From: UBA3478 sp036782715
Lineage (GTDB): Bacteria; Bacteroidota; Bacteroidia; Flavobacteriales; Flavobacteriaceae
Assembly (NCBI GenBank): GCA_036782715.1
Contig: DAIPYN010000007.1
Span: 8,911 to 72,910 of the forward strand
Reading direction: 5' to 3'
DNA length: 64,000 nucleotides
Under the pieces are notes generated by a model. That model made no database searches, had not been told where the DNA came from, and saw nothing but the letters and a program-made list of their open reading frames with translations. The translations under genes and the position numbers were made by a program. This document shows positions 17,513-25,134 of the stretch, piece after piece (the first letter of the stretch is position 1; each line of letters starts with the position of its first letter).

Positions 17513-18751
17513 TTATTTCAATGTAAGCATCCCATTTAAAAAACTTCCAGTACCAATAGTTTCAAAAGATTCACAGCAAAAAAGTTCGGTTTGAGGATCT
17601 TTTTCAACCGCAGTATGGGACTTATCGCTAGCAAAGAAACTTAGATTAGCTACAGAGCCTTCTTTTATTTCTGGGGTAGGGATTTGAAAGATTTCGTAGC
17701 CTCTACAAAGGATTTCAACTGCTTTTTGGATACCAACCAATTTAGAAAGGGCTGGGAAAAAATAATCCTTTGTTTTTGATCCAAATTCTGCGAGATCAAA
17801 CTCTAAGTTCTTTTCTTCGGTACTACAATTAAAATGATCTGATACGACGATATCTATTGTACCTTCCTTCAATGCCTCTATAAGTTTTAATCTCGTTTCC
17901 TCGTTAGCTAAAGGTGGGTTCAACTTATATCTAGAGTCAAATCCTTCCAATTTTTCGTCGTTGAAGTAAAGATTACCGATACTAACGCTGGCTGTTACAT
18001 TTAAACCTTCTTGTTTCGCTTCGCGAATGAGCTCAACAGATTCTGCGGTTGAGATTCCCATAAAGTGAATTTTCCCACCGGTGTATCTCAGTAACTCTAA
18101 ATCTCTTTGAATACGAATCGATTCAGCGATTGATGGGATTCCTTTTAAACCTAATCGAGTACTAATTATACCCTCACGTACTACGCCTTTACCTTTTAAG
18201 TAATAGTCGCAAGGGAAAACTCCAACAATTCCGTTAAAGGGTTGTGTGTACTGAAGGGCCAATTTCATTAGACCAGTATTGGTAATTCCCTTTTTATAAT
18301 CCACGTATGCGATGGCTCCAGATAGTTTCAAATCATAGAGTTCAGCAAGCTCATCACCCTTGCTATCTAAGCTCAAGGTGCCGTAGGGTAATATGCTTAT
18401 AGGTAGTTGCTTGTATTGATTAAAGAAGGATAACGCACTTCCCTTATCAGGTAGCGGAAGTGTATTGGGCAATAAACCTACATGCGTAAATCCGTTTTTC
18501 GAAATGCTGGTTAAATCATCTAAAAGTTTACCCTTTGCCTCGTAGCCTGGTTCGCTAAGTGCAATCTCAGCATCGATCCAACCACTACTTACCATTTGGC
18601 CTGAAAGATCAACCGCTTCTTCAGTGGTAACCTCTAGGTCGGTACCAATTTCGGTAATAACCCCTCCTTGTATTCTAATATCTACGATTTGATTGTTTAA
18701 GGGATGTCCTGATTGTACTAGGGTAATACCTTTTAATAAATAATCCTTCAT
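17513..18751 (-). CDS. Dihydroorotase-like pseudoenzyme (PyrC'-type), metal ligands lost
   Basis: A 412-residue amidohydrolase-fold protein clearly related to class I dihydroorotase: it keeps SEPGYEAKGKLLDDL, STAESVELIREAKQEGL, YKLNPPLANEETR and VVSDH. The metal site has gone. The usual DxHxH reads DAEIA (residues 60-64), the HVCH-type ligand segment reads HFMG, the histidine pair in the VTPHHL-type motif reads VSIGNL, and the final histidine after SDH is lost. It therefore cannot carry out the standard two-metal ring closure of carbamoyl aspartate. Inactive homologues such as pseudomonad PyrC' act as structural partners of aspartate transcarbamoylase; a similar role is plausible here but inferred. 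An active dihydroorotase should be elsewhere in the genome. Confidence 0.82.
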   Translation of the reverse strand: MKDYLLKGITLVQSGHPLNNQIVDIRIQGGVITEIGTDLEVTTEEAVDLSGQMVSSGWIDAEIALSEPGYEAKGKLLDDLTSISKNGFTHVGLLPNTLPLPDKGSALSFFNQYKQLPISILPYGTLSLDSKGDELAELYDLKLSGAIAYVDYKKGITNTGLMKLALQYTQPFNGIVGVFPCDYYLKGKGVVREGIISTRLGLKGIPSIAESIRIQRDLELLRYTGGKIHFMGISTAESVELIREAKQEGLNVTASVSIGNLYFNDEKLEGFDSRYKLNPPLANEETRLKLIEALKEGTIDIVVSDHFNCSTEEKNLEFDLAEFGSKTKDYFFPALSKLVGIQKAVEILCRGYEIFQIPTPEIKEGSVANLSFFASDKSHTAVEKDPQTELFCCESFETIGTGSFLNGMLTLK

Positions 18752-18766
18752 TGAGATGATTTAGTG

Positions 18767-18774
18767 CAAATTTA
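18767..18774 (-). promoter_or_regulatory. -7 promoter element for the dihydroorotase-like gene
   Basis: On the minus strand TAAATTTG matches TAnnTTTG and lies 15 nt upstream of the ATG at 18751, so this gene and the downstream esterase probably form one transcript separate from the S10 peptidase. Confidence 0.55.
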
Positions 18775-18789
18775 GGAAATAAATCAGCC

Positions 18790-20274
18790 TTAGTATTTAG
18801 CTGATTTCGAACCTACAGCGCTTTCTTTTATAAAAGCTTTTAAATCGTCATTGGCAGACTTTAAATCGGCTGCTCTTAAATACATCATGTGTCCAGATTC
18901 GTAACCTTTAAAGCTAAAGCGATCACTAAACTGTCCACTCGGATCAATTTGCCACAAGGTATATTTTGCATTGAAATAGGTAGTGGCACCGTCATAATAT
19001 CCTGATTGACAAAGCACTCTTAAGTATGGATTTTCTGCCATGGCAATCCCTAAGTCTTCTCTAGTATTTATACGATCGTCTTCCCAAGGTCTTACCGGGC
19101 CGAACATATTGTATTTAACATCGGTTCTGAATCCCAGAACTTCATTGTAATAATAATTGACTGCTGGTGTAAAACTGTGAAGCCATGACGTTAGTTCTGA
19201 GTTGTAGTCAGGACTCATCCCAATTTTTTCTTTGTCGATTCCTTTGTAACGACTATCTAATCGTCCAACAGTAAAGCCTTCCTCTTTGAGTAGATTTTTC
19301 CAAAAATAAGAGGTCGGTATACTCAAATTTAGCCCCGCAACTTCAGAAACGCTTAGTCCTGAAAATCGAGCTAAGTCTTCAGTAACTTTTTGACGTTCGC
19401 TTCCCTTTAATGAGCCCCCTTTAGCAAGAGCAGGAATTAAGGTATTCAAGGTAAAGTCTTCAGATCTCTTTAAAGCTTCTCCTAACTCCAATTCATTCAA
19501 ACCATCCTGCAATTGATTGTGATAATGTGCAGCAGCCGTATAATAGGGGACATTTAAAGCTTCTGATACGGGACCCCCAACACGTAACACTTGATAGTCT
19601 GCCGGGCTAACCATGATCACACCATTTAGATACATCCATTGTGACTCTTGAAGGGTGCGCGCTAATCCCATTACACGGGTTCCACCATAACTTTCACCAA
19701 TGATATATTTTGGTGCGCGCCATTTGTTATGTCTTGTTACGAAGGTGTTCAACCACTCTGCTAGGTAGGTGATATCAGCATCAATACCAAAGAATTTTGA
19801 ACGATCAACTTGTTTTGGATCGAGTGGAATAGTTCTTGAATAACCCGTATTTACAGGATTAATAAAAACAATATCCGCATCTGTAAGCACCGTATTAGGA
19901 TTGTCTTTTACTCCATAGGGTTGTACTGGGAAACCTTCGTTATCAATTGTTAGTACTTTAGGACCTGTGTAAGCGAGATGCATCCAAACCGATCCAGATC
20001 CAGGCCCCCCATTAAAACTCATGATCAGTGGTCTTGTTTCCTTGGTTTCTTGCTTCTCAACTTTCTTCTGGTAATAAGTGTATTGCAAATACGCGATTTC
20101 ACTACCATCGGTATCCCATACCGGTTGAGTACCCACTTCAACGGTATATTCTAACCAAGAATTATCGATTCGAATACGATCTTCTTTAACCATCAGTGTA
20201 TCTGAAGGAAGACTGCGTTGGGCAATTAATCCTATAGAACTGAGGATAAAACCTAGGACAAAGAGTTTTTTCAT
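18790..20274 (-). CDS. Secreted serine carboxypeptidase-like S10 family peptidase
   Basis: A 494-residue S10 peptidase. The start at 20274 is chosen because it gives a clear Sec signal peptide (MKKLFVLGFILSSIGLIAQ), whereas longer readings place unlikely residues before it. The mature part has the oxyanion region FNGGPGSGSVWMHL, the nucleophile in IGESYGGTR, and the C-terminal catalytic histidine in ESGHMMYL; the catalytic aspartate lies in the SGYYDGATTYF region. The protein is expected in the periplasm or at the cell surface, digesting peptides from the C-terminus. It follows the DUF2400 gene on the same strand with a 28 nt gap. Confidence 0.88.
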   Translation of the reverse strand: MKKLFVLGFILSSIGLIAQRSLPSDTLMVKEDRIRIDNSWLEYTVEVGTQPVWDTDGSEIAYLQYTYYQKKVEKQETKETRPLIMSFNGGPGSGSVWMHLAYTGPKVLTIDNEGFPVQPYGVKDNPNTVLTDADIVFINPVNTGYSRTIPLDPKQVDRSKFFGIDADITYLAEWLNTFVTRHNKWRAPKYIIGESYGGTRVMGLARTLQESQWMYLNGVIMVSPADYQVLRVGGPVSEALNVPYYTAAAHYHNQLQDGLNELELGEALKRSEDFTLNTLIPALAKGGSLKGSERQKVTEDLARFSGLSVSEVAGLNLSIPTSYFWKNLLKEEGFTVGRLDSRYKGIDKEKIGMSPDYNSELTSWLHSFTPAVNYYYNEVLGFRTDVKYNMFGPVRPWEDDRINTREDLGIAMAENPYLRVLCQSGYYDGATTYFNAKYTLWQIDPSGQFSDRFSFKGYESGHMMYLRAADLKSANDDLKAFIKESAVGSKSAKY

Positions 20275-20302
20275 GGTATTATAATTTAATTGAATTAAAG
20301 TA

Positions 20303-21073
20303 CTAAAACTGTTCAAAGGCGCCAATTCCAAAAAGAGCAAAATCATATTTAACAGGATCATAGGGGTCAAATGACCTTAGATTGGTATCTAATTCCATTA
20401 ATGCCTTCGCATCATTCTGTTTCCTTTGAAGTATTCCTAATTGTTTTGCTATTCGAGCGGTATGAACATCTAAAGGGCAAGATAACTGTGAGGTATTTAT
20501 TTTGTTCCAAATTCCAAAATCAACTCCTTTTTGATTCGGCCTAATCATCCATCGTAAATACAAATGAATTCGTTTCGCAGCTGAACCTTTAGAAGGGTCT
20601 GCAAGATGTTTTTCAAAGCGACTCTCATGGGGAACTTCTAAAATAAAATCTCGAAAGTTGGATATGCCCGAATTCAAGAAAGGCGTGTCGGTCTGAAATA
20701 AAGACTCTAGGCTATTATTGGTGCTGTAATACTCCTTTAACCGGATAAGTAAAAAGGCTAAATCACGATCATTAAAGGTTCTATGAACAAACCCTTTGGT
20801 GGTATGTTTAATTTCATCAGAAGTATGTTCTAAAAGAAAATGATGGGGTTGGCCTTCTAGAATTTCAAAGATCTTTTCGGCATTGTTAATGATTGACTTT
20901 CGATTACCCCAAGCAATTAGCGCGGTCAGTAAACCAAGTATTTCTTTATCCTGTTTAGTATCAGCTCTATGAACCACTCCCAAAGGATCGGTTTCTAAAA
21001 ATTCAGGAGATTCATATTGAGCAGCTTTTTCATCGAGATACTGCTTTAATTCTTTTTTAGATAATCTGGCCAT
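20303..21073 (-). CDS. DUF2400 / TIGR02757 family protein
   Basis: A 256-residue conserved Bacteroidota protein of the TIGR02757 (DUF2400) family. The C-terminal part CPLDVHTARIAKQLGIL followed by FDPYDPVKYDFALFGIGAF is the family hallmark and resembles the catalytic-aspartate region of helix-hairpin-helix DNA glycosylases (compare VDTH in endonuclease III). A DNA-repair role is only a structural analogy. The start is set at the ATG at 21073, which overlaps the upstream ABC ATPase gene by 17 nt; a TTG two codons earlier is less likely. There is no membrane segment. Confidence 0.8.
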   Translation of the reverse strand: MARLSKKELKQYLDEKAAQYESPEFLETDPLGVVHRADTKQDKEILGLLTALIAWGNRKSIINNAEKIFEILEGQPHHFLLEHTSDEIKHTTKGFVHRTFNDRDLAFLLIRLKEYYSTNNSLESLFQTDTPFLNSGISNFRDFILEVPHESRFEKHLADPSKGSAAKRIHLYLRWMIRPNQKGVDFGIWNKINTSQLSCPLDVHTARIAKQLGILQRKQNDAKALMELDTNLRSFDPYDPVKYDFALFGIGAFEQF

Positions 21074-21719
21074 TTTCAAGAGTTATCGTGCGATCAGCTT
21101 TAGCCGCCAAATTTTTATCATGAGTAACCATTAAAAAGGCTGTGCCGGTTAACTCGCGAAGTTCTGTAAACATCTCGAAAAGTTGACTGGCGTTAATCGA
21201 ATCTAAGTTGCCACTGGGTTCATCGGCGAAAACAATAGAAGGCTCATTGATCAGTGATCTAGCTACAGCGACTCTTTGCCTTTCTCCACCAGAAAGTGTG
21301 GCAGGTTTTTGATCTTTCTGTTCAAAAACGTTCAATTTTTGTAATAATCTTTGGGCACGTTCTTCTAAAATCTTGTTGTCTTTACCCGCAATTTTCCCGG
21401 GTAGTAATACGTTTTCAAGAGCGCTAAACTCGTCTAATAACCCATGAAATTGAAACACAAATCCCATGTGTTCGTTTCGACACATCGATTGGTCCTTTTC
21501 AGAACCCTTTAAAAGATCATTGTCTAATAGCCTTAGGCTTGAATCAGATCGATGGTCAGGGGGTTCTAAACCACTTAAGATATTGAGAAGGGTAGTCTTA
21601 CCTGCTCCTGAAACTCCTGTAATTGCAATAATTTCAGCTTTATTGACAACCATCGAAACTCCGTTTAAAACCGGTTTGTTATCGTAATGTTTATATAGAT
21701 TTTGACCTTTTAAAATCAT
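21057..21719 (-). CDS. lolD: LolD-like ABC transporter ATP-binding protein
   Basis: A 220-residue ABC ATPase of the LolD/MacB subfamily. Walker A is GVSGAGKTT (about residues 35-43), the signature is LSGGERQRVAVARSL, Walker B is IVFADEPSGNLD, and the H-loop is VTHDKNLA. The SGNLD tail after Walker B is typical of LolD-type ATPases that power lipoprotein release or other envelope processes. No permease gene lies next to it: its downstream neighbour is the DUF2400 gene, with which it overlaps. The permease (LolC/E-like) must therefore be encoded elsewhere. The gene is divergent from msrA. Confidence 0.85.
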   Translation of the reverse strand: MILKGQNLYKHYDNKPVLNGVSMVVNKAEIIAITGVSGAGKTTLLNILSGLEPPDHRSDSSLRLLDNDLLKGSEKDQSMCRNEHMGFVFQFHGLLDEFSALENVLLPGKIAGKDNKILEERAQRLLQKLNVFEQKDQKPATLSGGERQRVAVARSLINEPSIVFADEPSGNLDSINASQLFEMFTELRELTGTAFLMVTHDKNLAAKADRTITLENGQII

Positions 21720-21752
21720 CGTTGTGATGTAACTTCACGCAAAATAAAGATT

Positions 21753-22283
21753 ATGAAAGAGAAAATTTACTTTGCTAGCGGATGTTTTTGGTGTACAGAG
21801 GCTGTATTTCAAAAAGTTCATGGGGTAGTGAATGTAAAGCCTGGATACATTGATGGGCTTTTTCGAAACCCGGCATATCGCGAGGTGTGTACAGGAAGAA
21901 CAGGTCATGCAGAGTGTGTTGAAATTGAATTTGAAACAACGGTAATCAGTGTTACTGAACTACTAGAAATCAATTTTGCCACTCACAACCCAACACAGCT
22001 TAATGCTCAAGGTAATGATAAAGGAACGCAGTATAGAAGCGGTATTTACTGCACCACCGATGAGCAGAAAATTGAAACATTGAAGTTTATTGAACTTCTC
22101 GAAAAGGAGCAAGTTTTCAATCAGCCTATAGTAACTGAAATTAAAATGGCGACAGAATTTTTTGACGCCGAACTAGAACACCATAACTATTACAGTACAC
22201 ACAAGGAACAACCTTATTGTCAGTGGGTAATCAATCCAAAAATTGAAAAATTAGAGAAGTACTTTTCAGATAAGATGAGTTAA
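21753..22283 (+). CDS. msrA: Peptide-methionine (S)-S-oxide reductase MsrA
   Basis: A 176-residue MsrA that reduces methionine-S-sulfoxide in proteins. The catalytic cysteine is in the N-terminal GCFWCTEAVFQ motif, followed by the conserved GYIDGLFRNPAYREVCTGRT segment and the HNPTQLNAQGNDKGTQYRS block. Length is normal and no signal peptide is present. It is divergent from the LolD-like gene, 33 nt apart, and its stop overlaps the stop of the convergent DUF6787 gene by 4 nt. Confidence 0.96.
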   Translation: MKEKIYFASGCFWCTEAVFQKVHGVVNVKPGYIDGLFRNPAYREVCTGRTGHAECVEIEFETTVISVTELLEINFATHNPTQLNAQGNDKGTQYRSGIYCTTDEQKIETLKFIELLEKEQVFNQPIVTEIKMATEFFDAELEHHNYYSTHKEQPYCQWVINPKIEKLEKYFSDKMS

Positions 22284-22573
22284 TCCTTCAAAATTCTTAA
22301 ACGTTTGAGCATCTTCTTTTCAAAGGCCCAGAAGAATTTGAATTGACCGAAAATCCATCCGAACAATACAAGTAGTACTTGATATAATGGAAAGATTAAA
22401 ATGATTCTTAATGGCCAGTAAAGGATCGGATTGGTTTCGGAGTAAATTCCAAAAAAATGAACCAAGGGCGCGGCTATTTTAGAAGCTGTACTACCAGTAA
22501 TGGCAAAAACAATAAAAATGATCACCAATTGCAAGTTGGAGGTAATTTGCCATTTTTCTTTGAGTCGATTCAT
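22280..22573 (-). CDS. Small membrane protein of the DUF6787 type
   Basis: A protein of about 97 residues with two hydrophobic segments (LQLVIIFIVFAITGSTA and IILIFPLYQVLLVLFGWIFG) and a basic, aromatic C-terminus (FKFFWAFEKKMLKRL). This matches the small DUF6787 proteins found beside serC in flavobacteria. The ATG at 22573 is chosen because it gives the usual family N-terminus (NRLKEKW); an ATG at 22594, inside the end of serC, would add seven residues. It is the last gene of the luxC-serC transcript. Its function is unknown. Confidence 0.75.
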   Translation of the reverse strand: MNRLKEKWQITSNLQLVIIFIVFAITGSTASKIAAPLVHFFGIYSETNPILYWPLRIILIFPLYQVLLVLFGWIFGQFKFFWAFEKKMLKRLRILKD

Positions 22574-22586
22574 GAAAGAAATTTTT

Positions 22587-23663
22587 TTATGCATTATCCG
22601 TATGCTTTATGATATCGGTTAACACCTTGACACTTTCCAAGGAAAGGGCATTATACATGGATGCTCTATATCCGCCCACAAGTCGATGACCTTTAATTCC
22701 AACGATGTTTTCTTCGTTACATTTTTGATCAAAGGCTTCTGCTACAGCCGTATTCTCTATGGTAAAAGTGACATTCATTTCTGATCGACTATCCTTATCA
22801 GCAAAACCTTTGAAGTGCGCACTATGGTCAAGAGTATCATAAAGTAGCGCTGCCTTTTTTGAATTATTCTCTGCAACCGTTGAGATTGTTTTTTCTTCAA
22901 GCCATTTAAGGTTTAAAAGGCTCGTATAGATTGAAAAAACAGTAGGAGTGTTGAACATAGATTTAGCGTCAATGTGCTTTCTATAGTCTAACATAGACAA
23001 TTGGTTTCTGCTTACGACCTGTTCGAGAAATTGATTTTTGATCACCACGATTGTTGTACCAGCAGGTCCAATGTTCTTTTGAGCCCCAGCATATATTAAG
23101 TCAAAATGAGTATAGTCTCTACTCGTTGAAAATATATCAGAGCTCATATCAATGATGGATGGGCTACCTAGTGTATTAAAATCTTTAAACTGGGTTCCGT
23201 ATATCGTATTATTACTGGTAAGATGAATGTAATCGTAACCTTCTGTCGGTAGCGCTTCTAACTCATTTATGTTAGGTACCGATTTGTAGTCGATTTCTTC
23301 TCCATCGAAAAGTAGGGTTACTCCTCCGATCTTTTTTGCTTCAGCGATTGCCTTTTTACTCCACACCCCTGTATTTATATAGCCGGCACTCTGACTCAAA
23401 AAATTATAGGGAGCCATAGCAAATTGAAGTGATGCCCCACCATGCATGAATAAGGCGGTATGGGTTTTACTTGAAAGCCCCATTAACTTTAAAAGAAGCT
23501 CTCGAGCCTCCTCTATGACATCAACAAAAGCCTTAGATCGGTGGCTTATTTCCAAAATGGAAAGCCCTGAGCCATTAAAATTCTTTGCGGCCTCCGCAGC
23601 CTGCTCAAAGACTGTTTTAGGTAAAATACAAGGACCTGCACCGAAATTGTGTGATTTGATCAT
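22587..23663 (-). CDS. serC: Phosphoserine aminotransferase SerC
   Basis: A 358-residue fold-type I aminotransferase that makes O-phosphoserine from 3-phosphohydroxypyruvate (and can serve pyridoxine synthesis). The N-terminal NFGAGPCILPKTVFEQA and the PLP-lysine motif AGAQKNIGPAG are diagnostic, with the C-terminal GHRLVGGYRASMYNA. It starts 3 nt after the acyl-CoA reductase stop, so the two are cotranscribed. serA, which often follows in related genomes, is not here; a small membrane protein takes that place. The O-phosphoserine it makes could also feed a cysteate synthase (see the gene at 1839). Confidence 0.95.
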   Translation of the reverse strand: MIKSHNFGAGPCILPKTVFEQAAEAAKNFNGSGLSILEISHRSKAFVDVIEEARELLLKLMGLSSKTHTALFMHGGASLQFAMAPYNFLSQSAGYINTGVWSKKAIAEAKKIGGVTLLFDGEEIDYKSVPNINELEALPTEGYDYIHLTSNNTIYGTQFKDFNTLGSPSIIDMSSDIFSTSRDYTHFDLIYAGAQKNIGPAGTTIVVIKNQFLEQVVSRNQLSMLDYRKHIDAKSMFNTPTVFSIYTSLLNLKWLEEKTISTVAENNSKKAALLYDTLDHSAHFKGFADKDSRSEMNVTFTIENTAVAEAFDQKCNEENIVGIKGHRLVGGYRASMYNALSLESVKVLTDIIKHTDNA

Positions 23664-23666
23664 TGG

Positions 23667-24710
23667 TTAGGACAATAAGAATTGCAAGGTATCAATTTGG
23701 TCTGCAAAATCCCATAATTTAGGTTGCTGGGTTTGACCAAAATTCACCTCATTGAATGAAGAATTTTCAGATGATACTATGCATTGTATATGCTCTCTTT
23801 GTTCTTGGATGTAGTTCTTCACTTCTGTAAGATTTTCATAAAAACTGTAATGAAGAACTCCTAAAGGAGACTTGAGCATCGGATTATTCTGAAGAAGAAT
23901 GAACTCAAAGTCGATAAAGGGGTCGCCGTTCATCAATGCAATCGCCTTGTGATAGTCATAATTGTTTGCATATTTATTATGATTGATGATCGTTGAATAG
24001 GATTTAAATGCATTTTTTAAACGATCAAAATCAAAGGAGCGAGGTACCCAAAGTTGTGTTACGTTTCGGCATCCTAAACCGAAATATTGAAAAACATCAC
24101 TTGCCAAATATTCTAATTCATTGTCGGTAGTTTCCTGTTTAATAATAGCAAGAGAACTTCTATTTTTCCTGATAATATTGGGAAATTTAGAGAAGTAATG
24201 ATCAAAATAGCGTGCACTATTATTACTTCCTGTAGCGATGACATGTGTGAACCCCTGCGCTTTGTTCTCACTAATTTCAAAATACTTCGAAGCTTCTGGG
24301 TTGATCGTTTTTATTCGCTCGATGAGATAACTTATTAGCAAAGCGTCTTTTGAAGAGACTTTAATCATTGATTTTGAACCAGACAAAAAGGAACAAATAA
24401 CATCGTGTAGCCCAACGAGCGGAATATTCCCTGCTAGAATTAGCAGTACTACCTTATCGTTTTTTTTCTCAAAAAGCTGAGCGTCATATGCACTGATAAA
24501 CTGATTTAAATGCTCACTTTTTAATAGTGCGGCCCAAGAGGATAAACTTTGTATTATACTCTCAATAGTGAACCAGGGATTACTTTGATTTACCTTATTT
24601 AAAAGGTTTTCAAAAGTTTCACTGTAAGACGAGTTTTTTAACTCGAGATGTATCGCATCCCCGAGGTCGGCCAAGACTTGAATTCTTTGATTTAATGATA
24701 GGACCTTCAT
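23667..24710 (-). CDS. LuxC-family acyl-CoA reductase-like protein
   Basis: About 347 residues, related to the aldehyde-dehydrogenase-fold LuxC family (fatty acyl reductase). The conserved nucleophile region is FGLGCRNVTQLWVP, and LLILAGNIPLVGLHDVICSFLSG and HVIATGSNNSARYFDHYF correspond to cofactor-binding parts. The start at 24710 (MKVLSLNQRIQVL) is preferred because a -7 element lies 33 nt upstream; longer readings run into it. It is divergent from a two-cluster ferredoxin and is followed by serC. The family reduces activated fatty acids to aldehydes; the physiological role in flavobacteria is not known. Confidence 0.8.
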   Translation of the reverse strand: MKVLSLNQRIQVLADLGDAIHLELKNSSYSETFENLLNKVNQSNPWFTIESIIQSLSSWAALLKSEHLNQFISAYDAQLFEKKNDKVVLLILAGNIPLVGLHDVICSFLSGSKSMIKVSSKDALLISYLIERIKTINPEASKYFEISENKAQGFTHVIATGSNNSARYFDHYFSKFPNIIRKNRSSLAIIKQETTDNELEYLASDVFQYFGLGCRNVTQLWVPRSFDFDRLKNAFKSYSTIINHNKYANNYDYHKAIALMNGDPFIDFEFILLQNNPMLKSPLGVLHYSFYENLTEVKNYIQEQREHIQCIVSSENSSFNEVNFGQTQQPKLWDFADQIDTLQFLLS

Positions 24711-24733
24711 TTGTTTACTATCTAGAGTGTAGC

Positions 24734-24741
24734 TAATTTTG
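24734..24741 (+). promoter_or_regulatory. -7 element for the ferredoxin gene
   Basis: TAATTTTG matches TAnnTTTG. A TTG at 24711-24713 stands 20 nt upstream, a suitable -33 element, so both halves of the promoter are visible. It drives the ferredoxin gene at 24764 and lies 2 nt from the opposing -7 element for luxC-serC. Confidence 0.65.
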
Positions 24742-24743
24742 CA

Positions 24744-24751
24744 CAAAAGTA
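24744..24751 (-). promoter_or_regulatory. -7 element for the luxC-serC transcript
   Basis: On the minus strand TACTTTTG matches TAnnTTTG, 33 nt upstream of the acyl-CoA reductase ATG. It lies back to back with the ferredoxin -7 element, so the two divergent promoters cannot be bound independently. Confidence 0.5.
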
Positions 24752-24763
24752 ATACATCATATC

Positions 24764-25114
24764 ATGGCAATCATTATCACTGACGAATGCATCAATTGTG
24801 GGGCCTGTGAGCCAGAATGTCCTAACACTGCGATTTATGAAGGTGCAGATTCGTGGAGGTATAGTGATGGAACTAAGCTAAACGGAAAAGTTTCGATGAA
24901 TAACGGAGAAACTATTGATGCAAATCTAGCTCAGGAAGCAATAAGTGATGAATTTTATTACATCGTTCCAGATAAGTGTACCGAATGTATGGGATTTCAT
25001 GAAGAGCCACAATGTGCTGCGGTATGTCCTGTTGATTGCTGTGTTCCCGATCCTAACGTGGTAGAGACTGAAGAGGTGCTTCTTGCCAAACAAAGACTGA
25101 TGCACCCCGATTAA
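24764..25114 (+). CDS. 2x[4Fe-4S] ferredoxin
   Basis: A 116-residue ferredoxin with two cluster-binding cysteine sets: CINCGACEPECP at the N-terminus and CTECMGFHEEPQCAAVCP in the second half, separated by an insertion of some 50 residues. This long-spacer arrangement resembles YfhL-like and Allochromatium-type ferredoxins. It donates low-potential electrons to unidentified partners. It is divergent from the acyl-CoA reductase gene, which could be a partner through context only, and is followed 20 nt later by ychF. Confidence 0.9.
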   Translation: MAIIITDECINCGACEPECPNTAIYEGADSWRYSDGTKLNGKVSMNNGETIDANLAQEAISDEFYYIVPDKCTECMGFHEEPQCAAVCPVDCCVPDPNVVETEEVLLAKQRLMHPD

Positions 25115-25134
25115 TATTCCTAACCCCTTAATTT

